Shown: piece after piece, positions 17,563 to 26,525 of the stretch
How the letters are laid out: each line of letters begins with the position of its first letter
How positions within the stretch are numbered: the stretch's first letter is position 1
Assembly (NCBI RefSeq): GCF_038432375.1
Contig: NZ_JBCAUS010000006.1
Coordinates: 395,489 to 459,488 of the forward strand
Origin: Methanococcoides sp. LMO-2
Lineage (GTDB): Archaea > Halobacteriota > Methanosarcinia > Methanosarcinales > Methanosarcinaceae
Reading direction: 5' to 3'
DNA length: 64,000 nucleotides
Program-made: the position numbers and the translations under genes
The notes under the pieces: model-generated
What the model saw: the letters and a program-made list of their open reading frames with translations, nothing else
Database searches by the model: none
What the model was told of the DNA's origin: nothing

Positions 17563-17877
17563 ACGGACATTGTAGGAACAGGAACAGCATTTTTGATCTT
17601 CGCCACGTTCACTGCCATTGTACTTTACCTGCTTGTCAACTACTCTTCTTTAATGGCAACCATTGTGCTGCTGGTGGTCCCTTTGACATTAATTGTTGCT
17701 ATACCTGAAACAGCAACCACTTTCCTCGCATACGAACATGCAAGGCTTGCAGGAGGTCTTGTGCCTATCAACAACTATCATCTTTTGCTGTTCATCTGGT
17801 CCACCATAATGGGAATAATACTGTATACTGAGTTCCTCACGTGGTACCTTTCAAGGAACAAGAGACCGCAAAACTAA
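17563..17877 (+). CDS. Small membrane protein, probable non-AUG (ACG) start
   Basis: The protein is about 104 residues from the ACG at 17563, or 94 from the in-frame TTG at 17593. It has three hydrophobic segments: FLIFATFTAIVLYLLV, MATIVLLVVPLTLIVAI, and a C-terminal LLLFIWSTIMGIILY. The strong GGAGG sits seven bases before ACG and 38 before TTG, so the upstream start fits far better, giving an N-terminus (M)TDIVGTGTA. An ACG start is rare, and a base error at that position is the alternative. It lies 65 bases after the exported DUF11 protein on the same strand. Function unknown. Confidence 0.6.
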   Translation, partial: TDIVGTGTAFLIFATFTAIVLYLLVNYSSLMATIVLLVVPLTLIVAIPETATTFLAYEHARLAGGLVPINNYHLLLFIWSTIMGIILYTEFLTWYLSRNKRPQN

Positions 17878-17900
17878 GAAACAATAAAAATAAGATCACA

Positions 17901-17922
17901 GGCCAACGACAGATCGTCGGCC
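17901..17922. terminator. Inverted repeat between convergent genes
   Basis: GGCC-A-ACGA / TCGT-C-GGCC forms an 8-bp stem with one mismatch and a CAGA loop. It lies between the convergent small membrane protein gene and the ABCE1 gene. A bidirectional terminator is plausible but there is no T-run directly after it. Confidence 0.3.
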
Positions 17923-17962
17923 GGTGGCTGGTTAAATGAATTAAAATAAGCGAGATGAGCTT

Positions 17963-19729
17963 TCACTCATCCAGCCTGTAGTAATATTCACCCTGTGCTT
18001 TCTGTTCCCTGTCAAGGCGGGAACCCGGTTTGTTAACCCTTGGACGTGATGTGTCCTCATCCCTTCTGAATGTGATATCAAGGTCTGAAAGGAACTTGTT
18101 CATGCCGTCCTGCATACTCGATGGAGGGTGTGCCTTACCATACATAGCAGGCTTACCTTCGAAAACGATTAGCCTTTCACTGAGCATGTCGATCATGTAA
18201 ATATCGTGGTCAACGACCATAGCGGTCTTACCGTTGTTCTCAGCGAATCTCTTGATCGCCTTTGTGGCAAGGGAACGCTGTTCAACATCAAGGTGAGCAC
18301 TAGGTTCGTCAAGAATGTACAGGTCGGCATCTCTTGAGAGACATGCAGCAATTGCTACCCTCTGCAACTCACCACCACTGAGCTCGCTGAGCATCTTCTC
18401 AAAGAGAGGCTCAAGATTCAAAGGTTTGATGACCTCTGCCTGATAGTAGCTTGTATCGAACCTGCGGGTAATGCTTCTCAGGAACATCTGCACCTGCATC
18501 GGATTATCGCCCTTGATGTACTGGGGCTTGTAGGATATGGAAACGTCAATGTCCAGCTCACCCTCATCGGGTTCGATCTCTCCTGCAAGGATCTTCACGA
18601 AGGTGGATTTACCGATACCGTTAGGACCCACGATACCTATGACCTCTCCTTCCTTCAGGGAGCCGGAATCGGTCTCCAGTGAGAAGGTGTCACCGTATTT
18701 CTTGGAGAACGCGTTATAGTCCACAAGTGTCGCTATATCTGATTCCACACGTGGAGGATGCACTTCGAAAGTGATGGCATCAGGCCTGATACGGACATTC
18801 TCCTCAGGGAGATATCCTTTGAGGTACTGGTTGATGGCAACACGCACGCCTTTGGGATGGGTCACAACACCATACCCGGCAGGCACACCATAGGCCACCT
18901 GTACCACATCTGAGAGCATATCCAGTATGGCGAGGTCGTGCTCCACCACAAGGACTGCCTTATCGGCTGAAAGCTCCTGTATGATCTGTGAGGAATTGAT
19001 ACGCTGGTAGATATCAAGGTACGGACTGATCTCATCAAAGAAGTAGAAATCAGCATCCCTTGCAGCACAGGCTGCAATTGCAACCCTCTGCAGTTCACCA
19101 CCACTGAGATCACCGATATTACGGTCGATTATAGGTGCCAGGTCGAGCCTTTCGATAAGGTTGTCCAGTGCACCGCGCTCGTCGGTACCTTCCAGGAGAT
19201 CAATTGTCTTTCCGTTGAAGGCCTTTGGGATCATGTCCACGTACTGCGGCTTCTGGGACACCTTGATCTTGCCGTCGATAACATCCTTGAAATAATCATG
19301 CATGGCGGTTCCAGAATAGTGCTCCAGGACCTTTTCCCAGTCGCCGTTCTCCCCGCCGAAGTTAGGAACAAGCGCTCCTGAGAGGATCTGGACGGACGTA
19401 CTTTTACCGATACCGTTAGGACCGAGGATACCTGTCACCCTGCCAACCTGCGGGGTGGGGAGTCCGTACAGTGCGAAGCCGTTGGGGCCATACCTGTGGG
19501 TCGGTTCGGTCAGTGCTTCCGGCAGACCGATGATCATTATAGCATCAAAAGGACATTTGTTGACACAGATACCGCAGCCTACACAGAGTTCTTCGGAAAT
19601 GATAGCCTTGCCGTCGTCTCCAAAGACGATGGTCTCATCGCCGGTCCTGACCCTGGGGCAGTATTTTTCACATTCGTGGCTGCATCGCCTTGGCTGGCAT
19701 CTATCCTTATTCAATATTGCAATTCGCAT
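17963..19729 (-). CDS. ABCE1/Rli1 ribosome-recycling ATPase
   Basis: ABCE1 splits post-termination ribosomes into subunits together with aRF1 or Pelota. The 588-residue protein has the full architecture. The N-terminal double 4Fe-4S domain has CQPRRCSHECEKYCP and CVGCGICVNKCP. Two ABC modules follow with Walker A GPNGIGKST (near 105 and 375), signatures LSGGELQRVAIAA in both halves, and Walker B with DEISPYLD and DEPSAHLD. The MRIAILNKDRC start matches family N-termini. The gene stands alone on the minus strand between a small membrane protein (convergent) and an EMC6-like gene. Confidence 0.97.
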   Translation of the reverse strand: MRIAILNKDRCQPRRCSHECEKYCPRVRTGDETIVFGDDGKAIISEELCVGCGICVNKCPFDAIMIIGLPEALTEPTHRYGPNGFALYGLPTPQVGRVTGILGPNGIGKSTSVQILSGALVPNFGGENGDWEKVLEHYSGTAMHDYFKDVIDGKIKVSQKPQYVDMIPKAFNGKTIDLLEGTDERGALDNLIERLDLAPIIDRNIGDLSGGELQRVAIAACAARDADFYFFDEISPYLDIYQRINSSQIIQELSADKAVLVVEHDLAILDMLSDVVQVAYGVPAGYGVVTHPKGVRVAINQYLKGYLPEENVRIRPDAITFEVHPPRVESDIATLVDYNAFSKKYGDTFSLETDSGSLKEGEVIGIVGPNGIGKSTFVKILAGEIEPDEGELDIDVSISYKPQYIKGDNPMQVQMFLRSITRRFDTSYYQAEVIKPLNLEPLFEKMLSELSGGELQRVAIAACLSRDADLYILDEPSAHLDVEQRSLATKAIKRFAENNGKTAMVVDHDIYMIDMLSERLIVFEGKPAMYGKAHPPSSMQDGMNKFLSDLDITFRRDEDTSRPRVNKPGSRLDREQKAQGEYYYRLDE

Positions 19730-19832
19730 GGGGGATCACTGAAGTTATTTTAAGGTTATTTAATGGAATATTCAGGTCAAACTAAACCAGGTTAATCGTA
19801 AGAATATAAAAAAAGAAGTGCAATGGGCTGTG

Positions 19833-20222
19833 TCAGTTCAACAACAGCGTCCATGTCACAAGACAGAAGTCAATTACAATGAACTCGACGTAGAACCAAT
19901 CCTTGGGACCGAATTCCTTTGTATTGATCTTGATGGCAGGGAAGATCACACGCTGGGCATAGTATGCAAGCACAGCAATGATGACAATTGCGGCATACCA
20001 GGGAGTTCCAGTACCATCTTCGAACCTATAGAAGGCACCAAATCCTGCGATCATACCAAGGAATGCAGCTACAGCGGTCTTTATTATACCCTCTACATGA
20101 GCCTGCTTACGTTCCTCAGGTGTCTTTTCCTTTATGACTACAGGTTTTGAGACAGCAGGAGCGTCAGACTTGTCCGCATTATCCTTTGTGCCACCTGACT
20201 TCTTTTTGCTTTCTTTTTTCAA
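19833..20222 (-). CDS. Small membrane protein, possibly EMC6-like (archaeal)
   Basis: The 129-residue protein has a highly charged Lys-rich cytoplasmic N-terminus (1-45). Three hydrophobic segments follow: about 47-63, 75-90, and the C-terminal VEFIVIDFCLVTWTLLLN. The pattern of charged tail plus three short helices with conserved FxxKDWFYVEF resembles archaeal EMC6-type proteins, relatives of the membrane insertase cofactor, but this match is from memory of the fold pattern. It lies upstream of the ABCE1 gene on the same strand with a 103-base spacer. Confidence 0.6.
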   Translation of the reverse strand: MKKESKKKSGGTKDNADKSDAPAVSKPVVIKEKTPEERKQAHVEGIIKTAVAAFLGMIAGFGAFYRFEDGTGTPWYAAIVIIAVLAYYAQRVIFPAIKINTKEFGPKDWFYVEFIVIDFCLVTWTLLLN

Positions 20223-20312
20223 TTGGCTTCTTCTCCTGAGATAAATATGATTGGATGTTATAAACAGCAGAACCTATATAAACGTTTATTCCTGTAACAA
20301 AATTTCAGATGT

Positions 20313-21356
20313 TTACAGGAATTCATTGCTCAGGACATTGTCAACATCGTCCAGGCAGACAGCACCTCTTCCGATACTGTTCAGGTAAGAAGCGAACTTT
20401 CCGGGGCGATCACCGCCGGGATGGTACACCAATGTCATCTCAGGATCCACTTTTTCCACCATGTCTACAAGCCCGTTGGCATCCAGATGGTCACTGATCT
20501 GCAGGGAAGGATAGCGATAGTCCTGCCTTCCGGTCATCACATATTTGGACATGGAATGGGGCAACTTCCCCAAGTCCCACGGAGGAACGATGCAGACCGC
20601 TTCCTCATCGAACTCGCCCAGCCCTATAAGTTCACCGGGTTCGTCCAGAAGCCTGTTGGAGAGTATCAGCGATTTCTCCTCCATTGCAATGGGCCCGTCA
20701 TGACCGACCTCACGAAGAAGTTCCACCGCCCTCTGTGCCTTGCCAAAAGCATACGCACCAAAGGCGACCTGAGGAGCAGACCAAAATGCATCCCTAAAGC
20801 CCTCGATGTCATCCACAAAGTGACATGAAGGGTCCCCATGGTCCCCGTAGTTCGCCTCGGTTATCAACAGGTCACATTTGGGCAATGAGGAAGGATCCTT
20901 CACATCCCCTGTAACCATTATGCGTGTACCGACATCGTTCTCCCAATAGAATGCAACCGCTCCTGCGGTATGTCCTGTGGGATATGTCCTGACATCAACA
21001 CCATTGATCTCAATGGAACCGCACATGTCGACGGTCCTTCCTTTGAATTCGCGGTCATGCCTTATCTCAAGCGCCACTGCGGTCCTGTCAGTACAGACCG
21101 AGAGGTCAGAAAGCATTGCAGACTTGCCGTTATGGTCAGAATGAGCATGAGTAACAAGATACGCATCCGGTTGAGGCTGTTTCTTTGGGACACGGGTTGA
21201 ATCAATAGAAAAAGTACAGATCTTCCCTTCCCCTGACCTGAACCTTACGGCAAGGTGGGGCTTGAAAGTCCCTCGCGAGTTCTTCTGGCGGCATGCCAGC
21301 ACACCCATGTCGATCAGCCTGTTCAAATGACACCTCAGCTCAGGGAATGGTATCAA
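20313..21356 (-). CDS. Metallo-beta-lactamase fold protein (exonuclease-like, COG1236-related)
   Basis: The 347-residue protein has the MBL signature THAHSDHNG (about residues 69-77), with further metal ligands at TGHTAG (near 128) and TGDVKD (near 149). The C-terminal VYHPGGDRP would supply the last histidine. This combination is close to archaeal predicted exonucleases of the beta-lactamase fold involved in RNA or DNA processing. The first codon is a TTG with no clear ribosome binding site. An ATG 16 codons in (21308) is an alternative start. It stands alone between the EMC6-like and thioredoxin genes. Confidence 0.75.
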   Translation of the reverse strand: MIPFPELRCHLNRLIDMGVLACRQKNSRGTFKPHLAVRFRSGEGKICTFSIDSTRVPKKQPQPDAYLVTHAHSDHNGKSAMLSDLSVCTDRTAVALEIRHDREFKGRTVDMCGSIEINGVDVRTYPTGHTAGAVAFYWENDVGTRIMVTGDVKDPSSLPKCDLLITEANYGDHGDPSCHFVDDIEGFRDAFWSAPQVAFGAYAFGKAQRAVELLREVGHDGPIAMEEKSLILSNRLLDEPGELIGLGEFDEEAVCIVPPWDLGKLPHSMSKYVMTGRQDYRYPSLQISDHLDANGLVDMVEKVDPEMTLVYHPGGDRPGKFASYLNSIGRGAVCLDDVDNVLSNEFL

Positions 21357-21453
21357 GCTATTTACATGTTATCAGAATGAAGAACTTGAAAAGAATAAAA
21401 TGAAGGAAAAAGGGAAAAAGAGGGAATGGATATGTGGAGGAAAAAGGAAAAGC

Positions 21454-21723
21454 TCAGATGAGCTGGCTAAGCTCTGAGCGAAGCACATCGGCACTTGTTA
21501 CGCCGGTGTAACGCTTGACCTCAGCTCCGTCCTTCTCGATGATAAGTGTTGGGACAGCGTGGATACCATACTTGCCTGCAAGGGCATTGTTCTGGTCAAC
21601 ATCCACCATCTTGAACTCAACCTTGTCGCCCATCTCACCTTCGAGCTCCTCAAGGATCGGTTTCTGCATCTGGCAGGGTCCGCACCATGTTGCGGTAAAG
21701 TCTAATACTACTACATTGCTCAT
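21454..21723 (-). CDS. Thioredoxin
   Basis: The 89-residue single-domain thioredoxin has the active site ATWCGPCQMQKP (C14-x2-C17) and the cis-proline segment GIHAVPTLIIEKDG (near 53-66). Its role is disulfide reduction or supply of electrons to target enzymes. It has a long AT-rich upstream region with TATA-like sequence near 21755-21775 on the minus strand. No thioredoxin reductase is adjacent. Confidence 0.95.
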   Translation of the reverse strand: MSNVVVLDFTATWCGPCQMQKPILEELEGEMGDKVEFKMVDVDQNNALAGKYGIHAVPTLIIEKDGAEVKRYTGVTSADVLRSELSQLI

Positions 21724-21874
21724 TGCTAATCACCTTTGGTTTTATAAAAAGTAAATGGGTATTGTACGTTTCATACAAAACCATGCTGTTATTCTATAAA
21801 TAATTTTGGTATTCGGCAACATGAAGAAAAGAAAGACAATCAATGCCCGGATAGATAAATCGTTAGTCTACCAC

Positions 21875-22651
21875 TCATTTCTGCTTGATATTGCTATAAT
21901 ACATACACTCCTCAGGAGTGAAAAGCGGCATCTCTTCCGAACCCTTCACCATCTTCACAGGTGCTCCACGCATCAGAACGCACGGAATACATTCATCTGC
22001 TTCACCCATGATGACCTGGGCAGCAGAGACCAGATTATCCGCGACCGCCTTGCGTGTGATGTGAAGTGTCTTCCCGAACAGGTCCTTTGAGCCTCTCGCA
22101 TCCTCCACAGGAACGATACCTGAGGTCCCCAGTGCCACACCCACGCACCCAAGGCGCAGGGGCTGTGTTCGGCTGTCCCCGACGATCACTCCGAGATGGC
22201 AGCAGCAGAACTCCTCCATTCCGGCACGTATCCTGGCTGCACTCTTCTGTGCGTTCTCAGGCAGGAGGACAACATGTCCCTCAGGTGCGTTGGAGCCATC
22301 AATACCTGCATTCGGGGAAAGGGTTCCCTTCGTGATGGTAAGGGCTGCCCCCGGCACACCGCCGATGATATCATCACATTCACAAAGGACAAGCTCCATT
22401 TCACGGGAATCCACACAGTACTTTTCAGAAAGTTCCTCTGCTTCTTTGCTGGGAACCACTGTGGAAAGTTCCACCATCCTTCCTTCTGCTGTGGCCACCG
22501 CAGACTCAGCCAGCACCAGCACATCCCCATCCTGTAGGAAGATCTCATTTTCATTGAGGGAAGAGGCTAGCACTTCTACGATATCATCTCCCGGTTTGAT
22601 CAGGGGAGTACGTATACCAATGACCTGCATGCAGGGAAGTTCAGAAGTCAA
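21875..22651 (-). CDS. cofE: Coenzyme F420-0:L-glutamate ligase
   Basis: CofE adds gamma-linked glutamates to F420-0, giving the F420-2 used in methanogenesis. Family stretches are GIRTPLIKPGDD, LAESAVATAEGR, ECDDIIGGVPGAALTI, a GDSRTQPLRLG metal and GTP-binding stretch, and SAAQVIMGEADE near the C-terminus. The frame continues to a GTG at 22663. A GGTGG ribosome binding site inside the thiC end favours the TTG at 22651, one base after the thiC stop; an ATG at 22630 is also possible. Close coupling with thiC suggests cotranscription. Length is about 258 residues, normal for the family. Confidence 0.93.
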   Translation of the reverse strand: MTSELPCMQVIGIRTPLIKPGDDIVEVLASSLNENEIFLQDGDVLVLAESAVATAEGRMVELSTVVPSKEAEELSEKYCVDSREMELVLCECDDIIGGVPGAALTITKGTLSPNAGIDGSNAPEGHVVLLPENAQKSAARIRAGMEEFCCCHLGVIVGDSRTQPLRLGCVGVALGTSGIVPVEDARGSKDLFGKTLHITRKAVADNLVSAAQVIMGEADECIPCVLMRGAPVKMVKGSEEMPLFTPEECMYYSNIKQK

Positions 22652-22652
22652 T

Positions 22653-23900
22653 TTAATTACCACCGGATAAATAATCGGACATTATCTTGATAGCGCAGTA
22701 TTCACCGCACATGGAACACGGGCCTGTCTGCGGGCACATTCCCTTGGGCTTGTCAGGATCAAGTGCAAGCTCCATCTGCCCGTCCCAGTCAAACTTCGCA
22801 CGCCTGTCAGCAAGAAGCTTGTCCCTCTCGTTGAGGCCGTATTTCATTGAATCGCCAATATGTGCCGCGATCCTGAAAGCAATAAGCCCTTCCCTGACCT
22901 GTTCAGGTGTTGGAAGGGAAAGATGTTCTGCAGGAGTTATGTAGCAAAGATAATCAGCACCATTGCCGCTGGCGATACTTGCACCCACGGCACCGGAGAT
23001 ATGATCATAGCCCATACCCACATCAGTTGGCAGTGGCCCTGCTACAAAGAGCGGGAAGTTAGAACGGGAACGGTGTGCTGCGATGTGCTCAGGAATATCA
23101 TTTGCCTGTACATGGCCGCCCATGCCCTCGATAATTACCTGCACACCTGCCTCATTTGCCTGCTTTGCAAGAGCTGCGTTCCTCTCGATCTCCATCATCT
23201 GCGGGCTGTCGCAGAGGTCATGAACACAACCGCTTCGCATTGTGTTTCCAAGAGAGAGGACAACATCGTTCTTCTTCAGTATTGAAAGGACCTCTTCGAA
23301 GTTCTCAAGATAAGGGTTCTCACAGTTTTCCTTGAGCATCAGCACGCTGGTAAAGGAACCACCCTTTGAGACCATTCCCATTATACGCCCTGTGCCTTTC
23401 AATTTCTCAAGCATCTGCTTTTCCACAGAGTGAAGCACAACAGAACTTACTCCTTCATCCACCTGCTTTTTCAGATAGGACATCATGTCATCGCCGGTAG
23501 CTTCCTTCATACCGCATTCCACCACTGCCTGGTAGACAGGAACTGTGGTGATCGGGAGGGTAGTGTTGTCAAAGACCATCTTCCTGATGGCAGAGATATC
23601 TCCACCCATTGAAAGGTCTGTGATGGTATCCGCACCATATTTCTCTGCGATCTTTACCTTTTCCAGCTCTGCTTCGGGATCAATGCTTGCAGAAGATGTC
23701 CCGAGGTTAACGTTGATCTTGGTGGTGGCACCTTTGCCGATCGCAACAGGCGGGCAGCCTTCACGAACCATCACAACAAGACTTCCGTCAGCAACCCGTT
23801 CAAGTACAGTTTCCTCATCGAGGGACTCAACCTTTGCCACATGTTCCATTTCCGGAGTCAAAGTGCCGTTCTTTGCGTATTCTACCTGTGTGGATCTCAT
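22653..23900 (-). CDS. thiC: Phosphomethylpyrimidine synthase
   Basis: ThiC is a radical SAM enzyme that turns AIR into HMP phosphate for thiamine. The 415-residue protein is of the shorter archaeal and bacterial type. The C-terminal cluster motif is CPQTGPCSMCGEYCAI, containing the CxxCxxxxC pattern. Other conserved stretches are NLGTSSASIDPEAELEK, DTITDLSMGGD and GNTMRSGCVHD. It is cotranscribed with cofE, whose start follows immediately. No THI-box riboswitch was recognised in the short upstream stretch before metF. Confidence 0.96.
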   Translation of the reverse strand: MRSTQVEYAKNGTLTPEMEHVAKVESLDEETVLERVADGSLVVMVREGCPPVAIGKGATTKINVNLGTSSASIDPEAELEKVKIAEKYGADTITDLSMGGDISAIRKMVFDNTTLPITTVPVYQAVVECGMKEATGDDMMSYLKKQVDEGVSSVVLHSVEKQMLEKLKGTGRIMGMVSKGGSFTSVLMLKENCENPYLENFEEVLSILKKNDVVLSLGNTMRSGCVHDLCDSPQMMEIERNAALAKQANEAGVQVIIEGMGGHVQANDIPEHIAAHRSRSNFPLFVAGPLPTDVGMGYDHISGAVGASIASGNGADYLCYITPAEHLSLPTPEQVREGLIAFRIAAHIGDSMKYGLNERDKLLADRRAKFDWDGQMELALDPDKPKGMCPQTGPCSMCGEYCAIKIMSDYLSGGN

Positions 23901-23954
23901 GTTATTCTACTCTTGAATGTCGTTTTTGTAAATTAATTAGAAATTTATTATAAA

Positions 23955-24836
23955 TTATTGTAAAGCGGAAATTCCTGCCATTTCAAGCAGTTTCTGAGTA
24001 TTGGAATTGCCCCCGATAGGCATCAGGTGGATTCCGCTGCACATCTTACGTAACTCCCGGATGCTCTCCGCAGCGATCTCAAGCCCTTCCTGAACAGGGT
24101 CTTCGGCATCCTCCATGCGGGATATCATCTCATCCCCCACCCTTATTCCCGGAACATTGCCATTCATGAAACGTGCCATCCCTGCCGAACGAAGCGGAAT
24201 GATCCCTGCCAGCACCGGCACATCGGGGTCCGGGAACGAGTCCATGAACTCGCCAAAACCTTCCACATCATAGACCGCCTGGGTCTGTATGAACCGTGCA
24301 CCAGCATCAATCTTCTTTTTGAGCTTGATCATCTGCATCCTGCGTGCTGCATCGGTGTTGGAGACCGCACCAACGGTGAATGACGGAGCACCTGCAAGCT
24401 CATTGCATGCCATATCGTGTCCAGCCATCATTTTAGTGATAACTGAGAGAAGCTGTACAGAATCAAGATCATACACCGGCTTTGTACCCGCATGATCGCC
24501 TTTGGTGGGATAGTCCCCTGTCATCACGCAGAGATTCCTGATCCCAAGGGCTGATGCCGCCAGGATGTCGGATTGCAATGCCAGACGATTGCGATCACGG
24601 CAGGTGAACTGCACTATCACCTCATGACCGGCATCCATCAGTAACTTACCCACGGCTACCGGGCTCATGCGCATTACCGCACGCTGGTTGTCCGTGATAT
24701 TGATAGCATCCACCCATCCCCTGATAATTTCTGCATCCTCAAGTACCGCCGAGATATCGGTACCCTTCGGGGGTGCCACCTCTGCGGTCACAATGAAGCG
24801 GTCTGAATTGAGCGCATCGTTGAAAGTTGATAGCAT
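23955..24836 (-). CDS. metF: 5,10-methylenetetrahydrofolate reductase family protein
   Basis: MetF-type TIM-barrel flavoproteins interconvert methylene- and methyl-tetrahydrofolate. The 293-residue protein starts FIVTAEVAPPKGTD and shows the NITDNQRAVMRMSP stretch, FTCRDRNRLALQSD (near 99-112), CVMTGDYP, and ARFIQTQAVYD near 195. Length fits bacterial MetF. The partner zinc/iron-sulfur protein MetV is encoded 6.7 kb upstream on the same strand at the end of the folate operon. The pair probably forms a MetVF-type reductase (inference). A role in methionine synthesis or tetrahydrofolate C1 supply is likely, since methanogenesis itself uses F420-dependent Mer. Confidence 0.9.
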   Translation of the reverse strand: MLSTFNDALNSDRFIVTAEVAPPKGTDISAVLEDAEIIRGWVDAINITDNQRAVMRMSPVAVGKLLMDAGHEVIVQFTCRDRNRLALQSDILAASALGIRNLCVMTGDYPTKGDHAGTKPVYDLDSVQLLSVITKMMAGHDMACNELAGAPSFTVGAVSNTDAARRMQMIKLKKKIDAGARFIQTQAVYDVEGFGEFMDSFPDPDVPVLAGIIPLRSAGMARFMNGNVPGIRVGDEMISRMEDAEDPVQEGLEIAAESIRELRKMCSGIHLMPIGGNSNTQKLLEMAGISALQ

Positions 24837-24897
24837 CGTGGGGTAAATATGTAGGTCTGGTTTTTAAATGCATCGCGACCTTGAGGAAGGTAAGGGT

Positions 24898-25080
24898 TTA
24901 ACTTTTCTTATCAATAAATTGCATGAACACTATGGAAAGAACACCGCAGATGAATGTGATCCAGAGCAACGGCTGGTTATATTCTCCTTTTCCCCACCAG
25001 AGATAACCGAGATATAATGCTGCCACCAGTGCTGTTGTGGAAAGAATGCGGAAGAGAATGTTCATTGTTTTCAGGTTCAT
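24898..25080 (-). CDS. Small two-helix membrane protein
   Basis: The 60-residue protein has two predicted membrane helices (about 9-27 and 37-55) and a charged end IDKKS. It shares length, spacing and residues (AL.AALY...Y..W......Q.LL.I) with the protein at 25158-25355, so the two look like diverged paralogs. It begins the AT-rich accessory island that separates metF from metV. Function unknown. Confidence 0.6.
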   Translation of the reverse strand: MNLKTMNILFRILSTTALVAALYLGYLWWGKGEYNQPLLWITFICGVLSIVFMQFIDKKS

Positions 25081-25157
25081 AGCAGGACACCATATAAATT
25101 AACAGACAACATTACATAAATTATCTTTGAGGATATACCCGATCAATTAAATGCCCA

Positions 25158-25355
25158 TCAGTTGCCTCTTTCAACCATATTTCTTTTAATGACCTCTTTG
25201 ATCGAAGCCGCCAACAATGAAAATAGCAAGGAAATAGACAACAGCAACTGACTGGAATTGTCGTAATACCATCCCTGATAGGCATTGTAAAATGCAGTCG
25301 CCAGAGCTATTATAATGAACAAATTGAAGAAAATATCAAGATGTTCTGTACTCAT
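25158..25355 (-). CDS. Small two-helix membrane protein, paralog of its downstream neighbour
   Basis: The protein is 65 residues from the ATG at 25355, whose ATGA overlaps the stop of the exported protein upstream, fixing the start and showing translational coupling. Two hydrophobic helices (about 8-25 and 36-51) end in a basic tail KEVIKRNMVERGN. It resembles the 60-residue protein just downstream. Together with the exported protein it may form a membrane or surface unit. Function unknown. Confidence 0.65.
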   Translation of the reverse strand: MSTEHLDIFFNLFIIIALATAFYNAYQGWYYDNSSQLLLSISLLFSLLAASIKEVIKRNMVERGN

Positions 25356-26194
25356 TGTATTTTCTCCAGTATTTTCTCCATGAAAAATGCCAAAACAAGA
25401 ACAAAAATAACTAATTTGATTCCCCGGGGAGATCTCGGCCATAGCATATCCATATTATAGACTTTTTCTTCAGAAGTTGATGGAAATTCCTTGTATGCTT
25501 CAGGGAAGACCTGCTTTATGTATTCTCCATATGTAATGTCAGTACCATACAACTTATTTGCAATCTCGAGCCTATCCTCATCCATTGTATAACTTTCAGA
25601 TGAAAACTGGACTGAGCTATTGGAAATGAGTTCATCGTCAGCAATTGTATTTGCTTCTGCATTTTCCAGCTCCAGAACTTCATTGTTGTACCATATTTCT
25701 GCCTTTTCGTGGATCCTTGATACGGACCTTTCATCACCCGCAATTCCCACATAGTGACTTGTTATCCCTTCATCATCAATTCTAAAACAGTACGCTACAA
25801 TGCGCCCTCCTTCCGGAACCTGAGGTACTGAATACATTATAGAACCATATGAAGCTCCATTCTCCGACGTATTCGCATAATAGCTATTGATCACATCGTT
25901 CCTTGCTTCATTTAGTTCTGTTAGCAAAATCGGGTCTGAAAAATTACGTACCAGATACACATATTCTGTGCCTTCATGTGAACGCACAATCCCATCATCC
26001 GGTGCTTCATCGGGTAGTTGATAATCCCACGTAGCATTGCCAAAAACTTCCATTACTTCTTCAGGTGTCAAAACCCTTCCTGGCAACTGCCCTTCAACAG
26101 ACTCATTGCTTTGTTCTGCATTTTCTTCAATTGCCAATCCGGACCCGATCATGCCGATCACTAACAGTAATCCCAGAAATAGCTTTAGTTTCAT
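25352..26194 (-). CDS. Exported protein with C-terminal membrane anchor, unknown function
   Basis: From the ATG at 26194 the protein is 280 residues, starting with a signal peptide (MKLKLFLGLLLVIGMIGSGLA). A mixed, acidic exterior domain follows that includes LTPEEVMEVFGNATWDYQLP and PEGGRIVAYCFRIDDEG. A C-terminal helix (KLVIFVLVLAFFMEKI, about 258-274) would anchor it. The ORF is open seven more codons upstream, but the signal peptide fits the chosen start. The next gene overlaps its stop. Repeat copy 1 lies about 100-200 bases upstream. Confidence 0.7.
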   Translation of the reverse strand: MKLKLFLGLLLVIGMIGSGLAIEENAEQSNESVEGQLPGRVLTPEEVMEVFGNATWDYQLPDEAPDDGIVRSHEGTEYVYLVRNFSDPILLTELNEARNDVINSYYANTSENGASYGSIMYSVPQVPEGGRIVAYCFRIDDEGITSHYVGIAGDERSVSRIHEKAEIWYNNEVLELENAEANTIADDELISNSSVQFSSESYTMDEDRLEIANKLYGTDITYGEYIKQVFPEAYKEFPSTSEEKVYNMDMLWPRSPRGIKLVIFVLVLAFFMEKILEKIQ

Positions 26195-26525
26195 GCAATA
26201 TCCTCTTGAACCCATTGATCCGGAAACAAAGACGTAGCCATAGGAGTAAACAGTAAAACCTGAGATTATACCCTGATATGCGGATTGGCTGTTCTGTCAA
26301 GAATTCCCAAATATCACAACGTCTTTACAATGTCTTATTCTGTTCTAAGTGCCAAGCAGTATAAATATTTTATATCCATTTCATCAAATTGTTCTTTTTG
26401 ACAACTTTGTGTTGCACAATCAACATTTTTTACATTATTTTCAACTTTAGTTAGCCAAAAAAGCATGCTCAAATAAGGATGGAGCATCCTAAGAACAGAA
26501 TTAACATGCCCATAAGACGTGCAAT
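26195..26525. other. Intergenic region holding repeat element copy 1
   Basis: This 331-base AT-rich stretch contains the first copy of the three-copy element (26296-26391). The rest shows no RNA gene. A 71-residue minus-strand ORF here overlaps the element and the neighbouring gene end and is not accepted. Confidence 0.6.
26296..26391 (+). repeat. Three-copy intergenic element, copy 1 (most diverged)
   Basis: The copy runs from GTCAAGA to the TATAAATATTTTAT box (26360-26373) and on to TTTCATCAAATTG. It aligns along its length with copy 3, sharing GTCAAGA, TGTTCTAA, TATAAATAT, CCAT and TCATC-AA-TG. The terminal half-site differs from the others (CATCAAATTG rather than CATCGAACTG). Confidence 0.55.
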
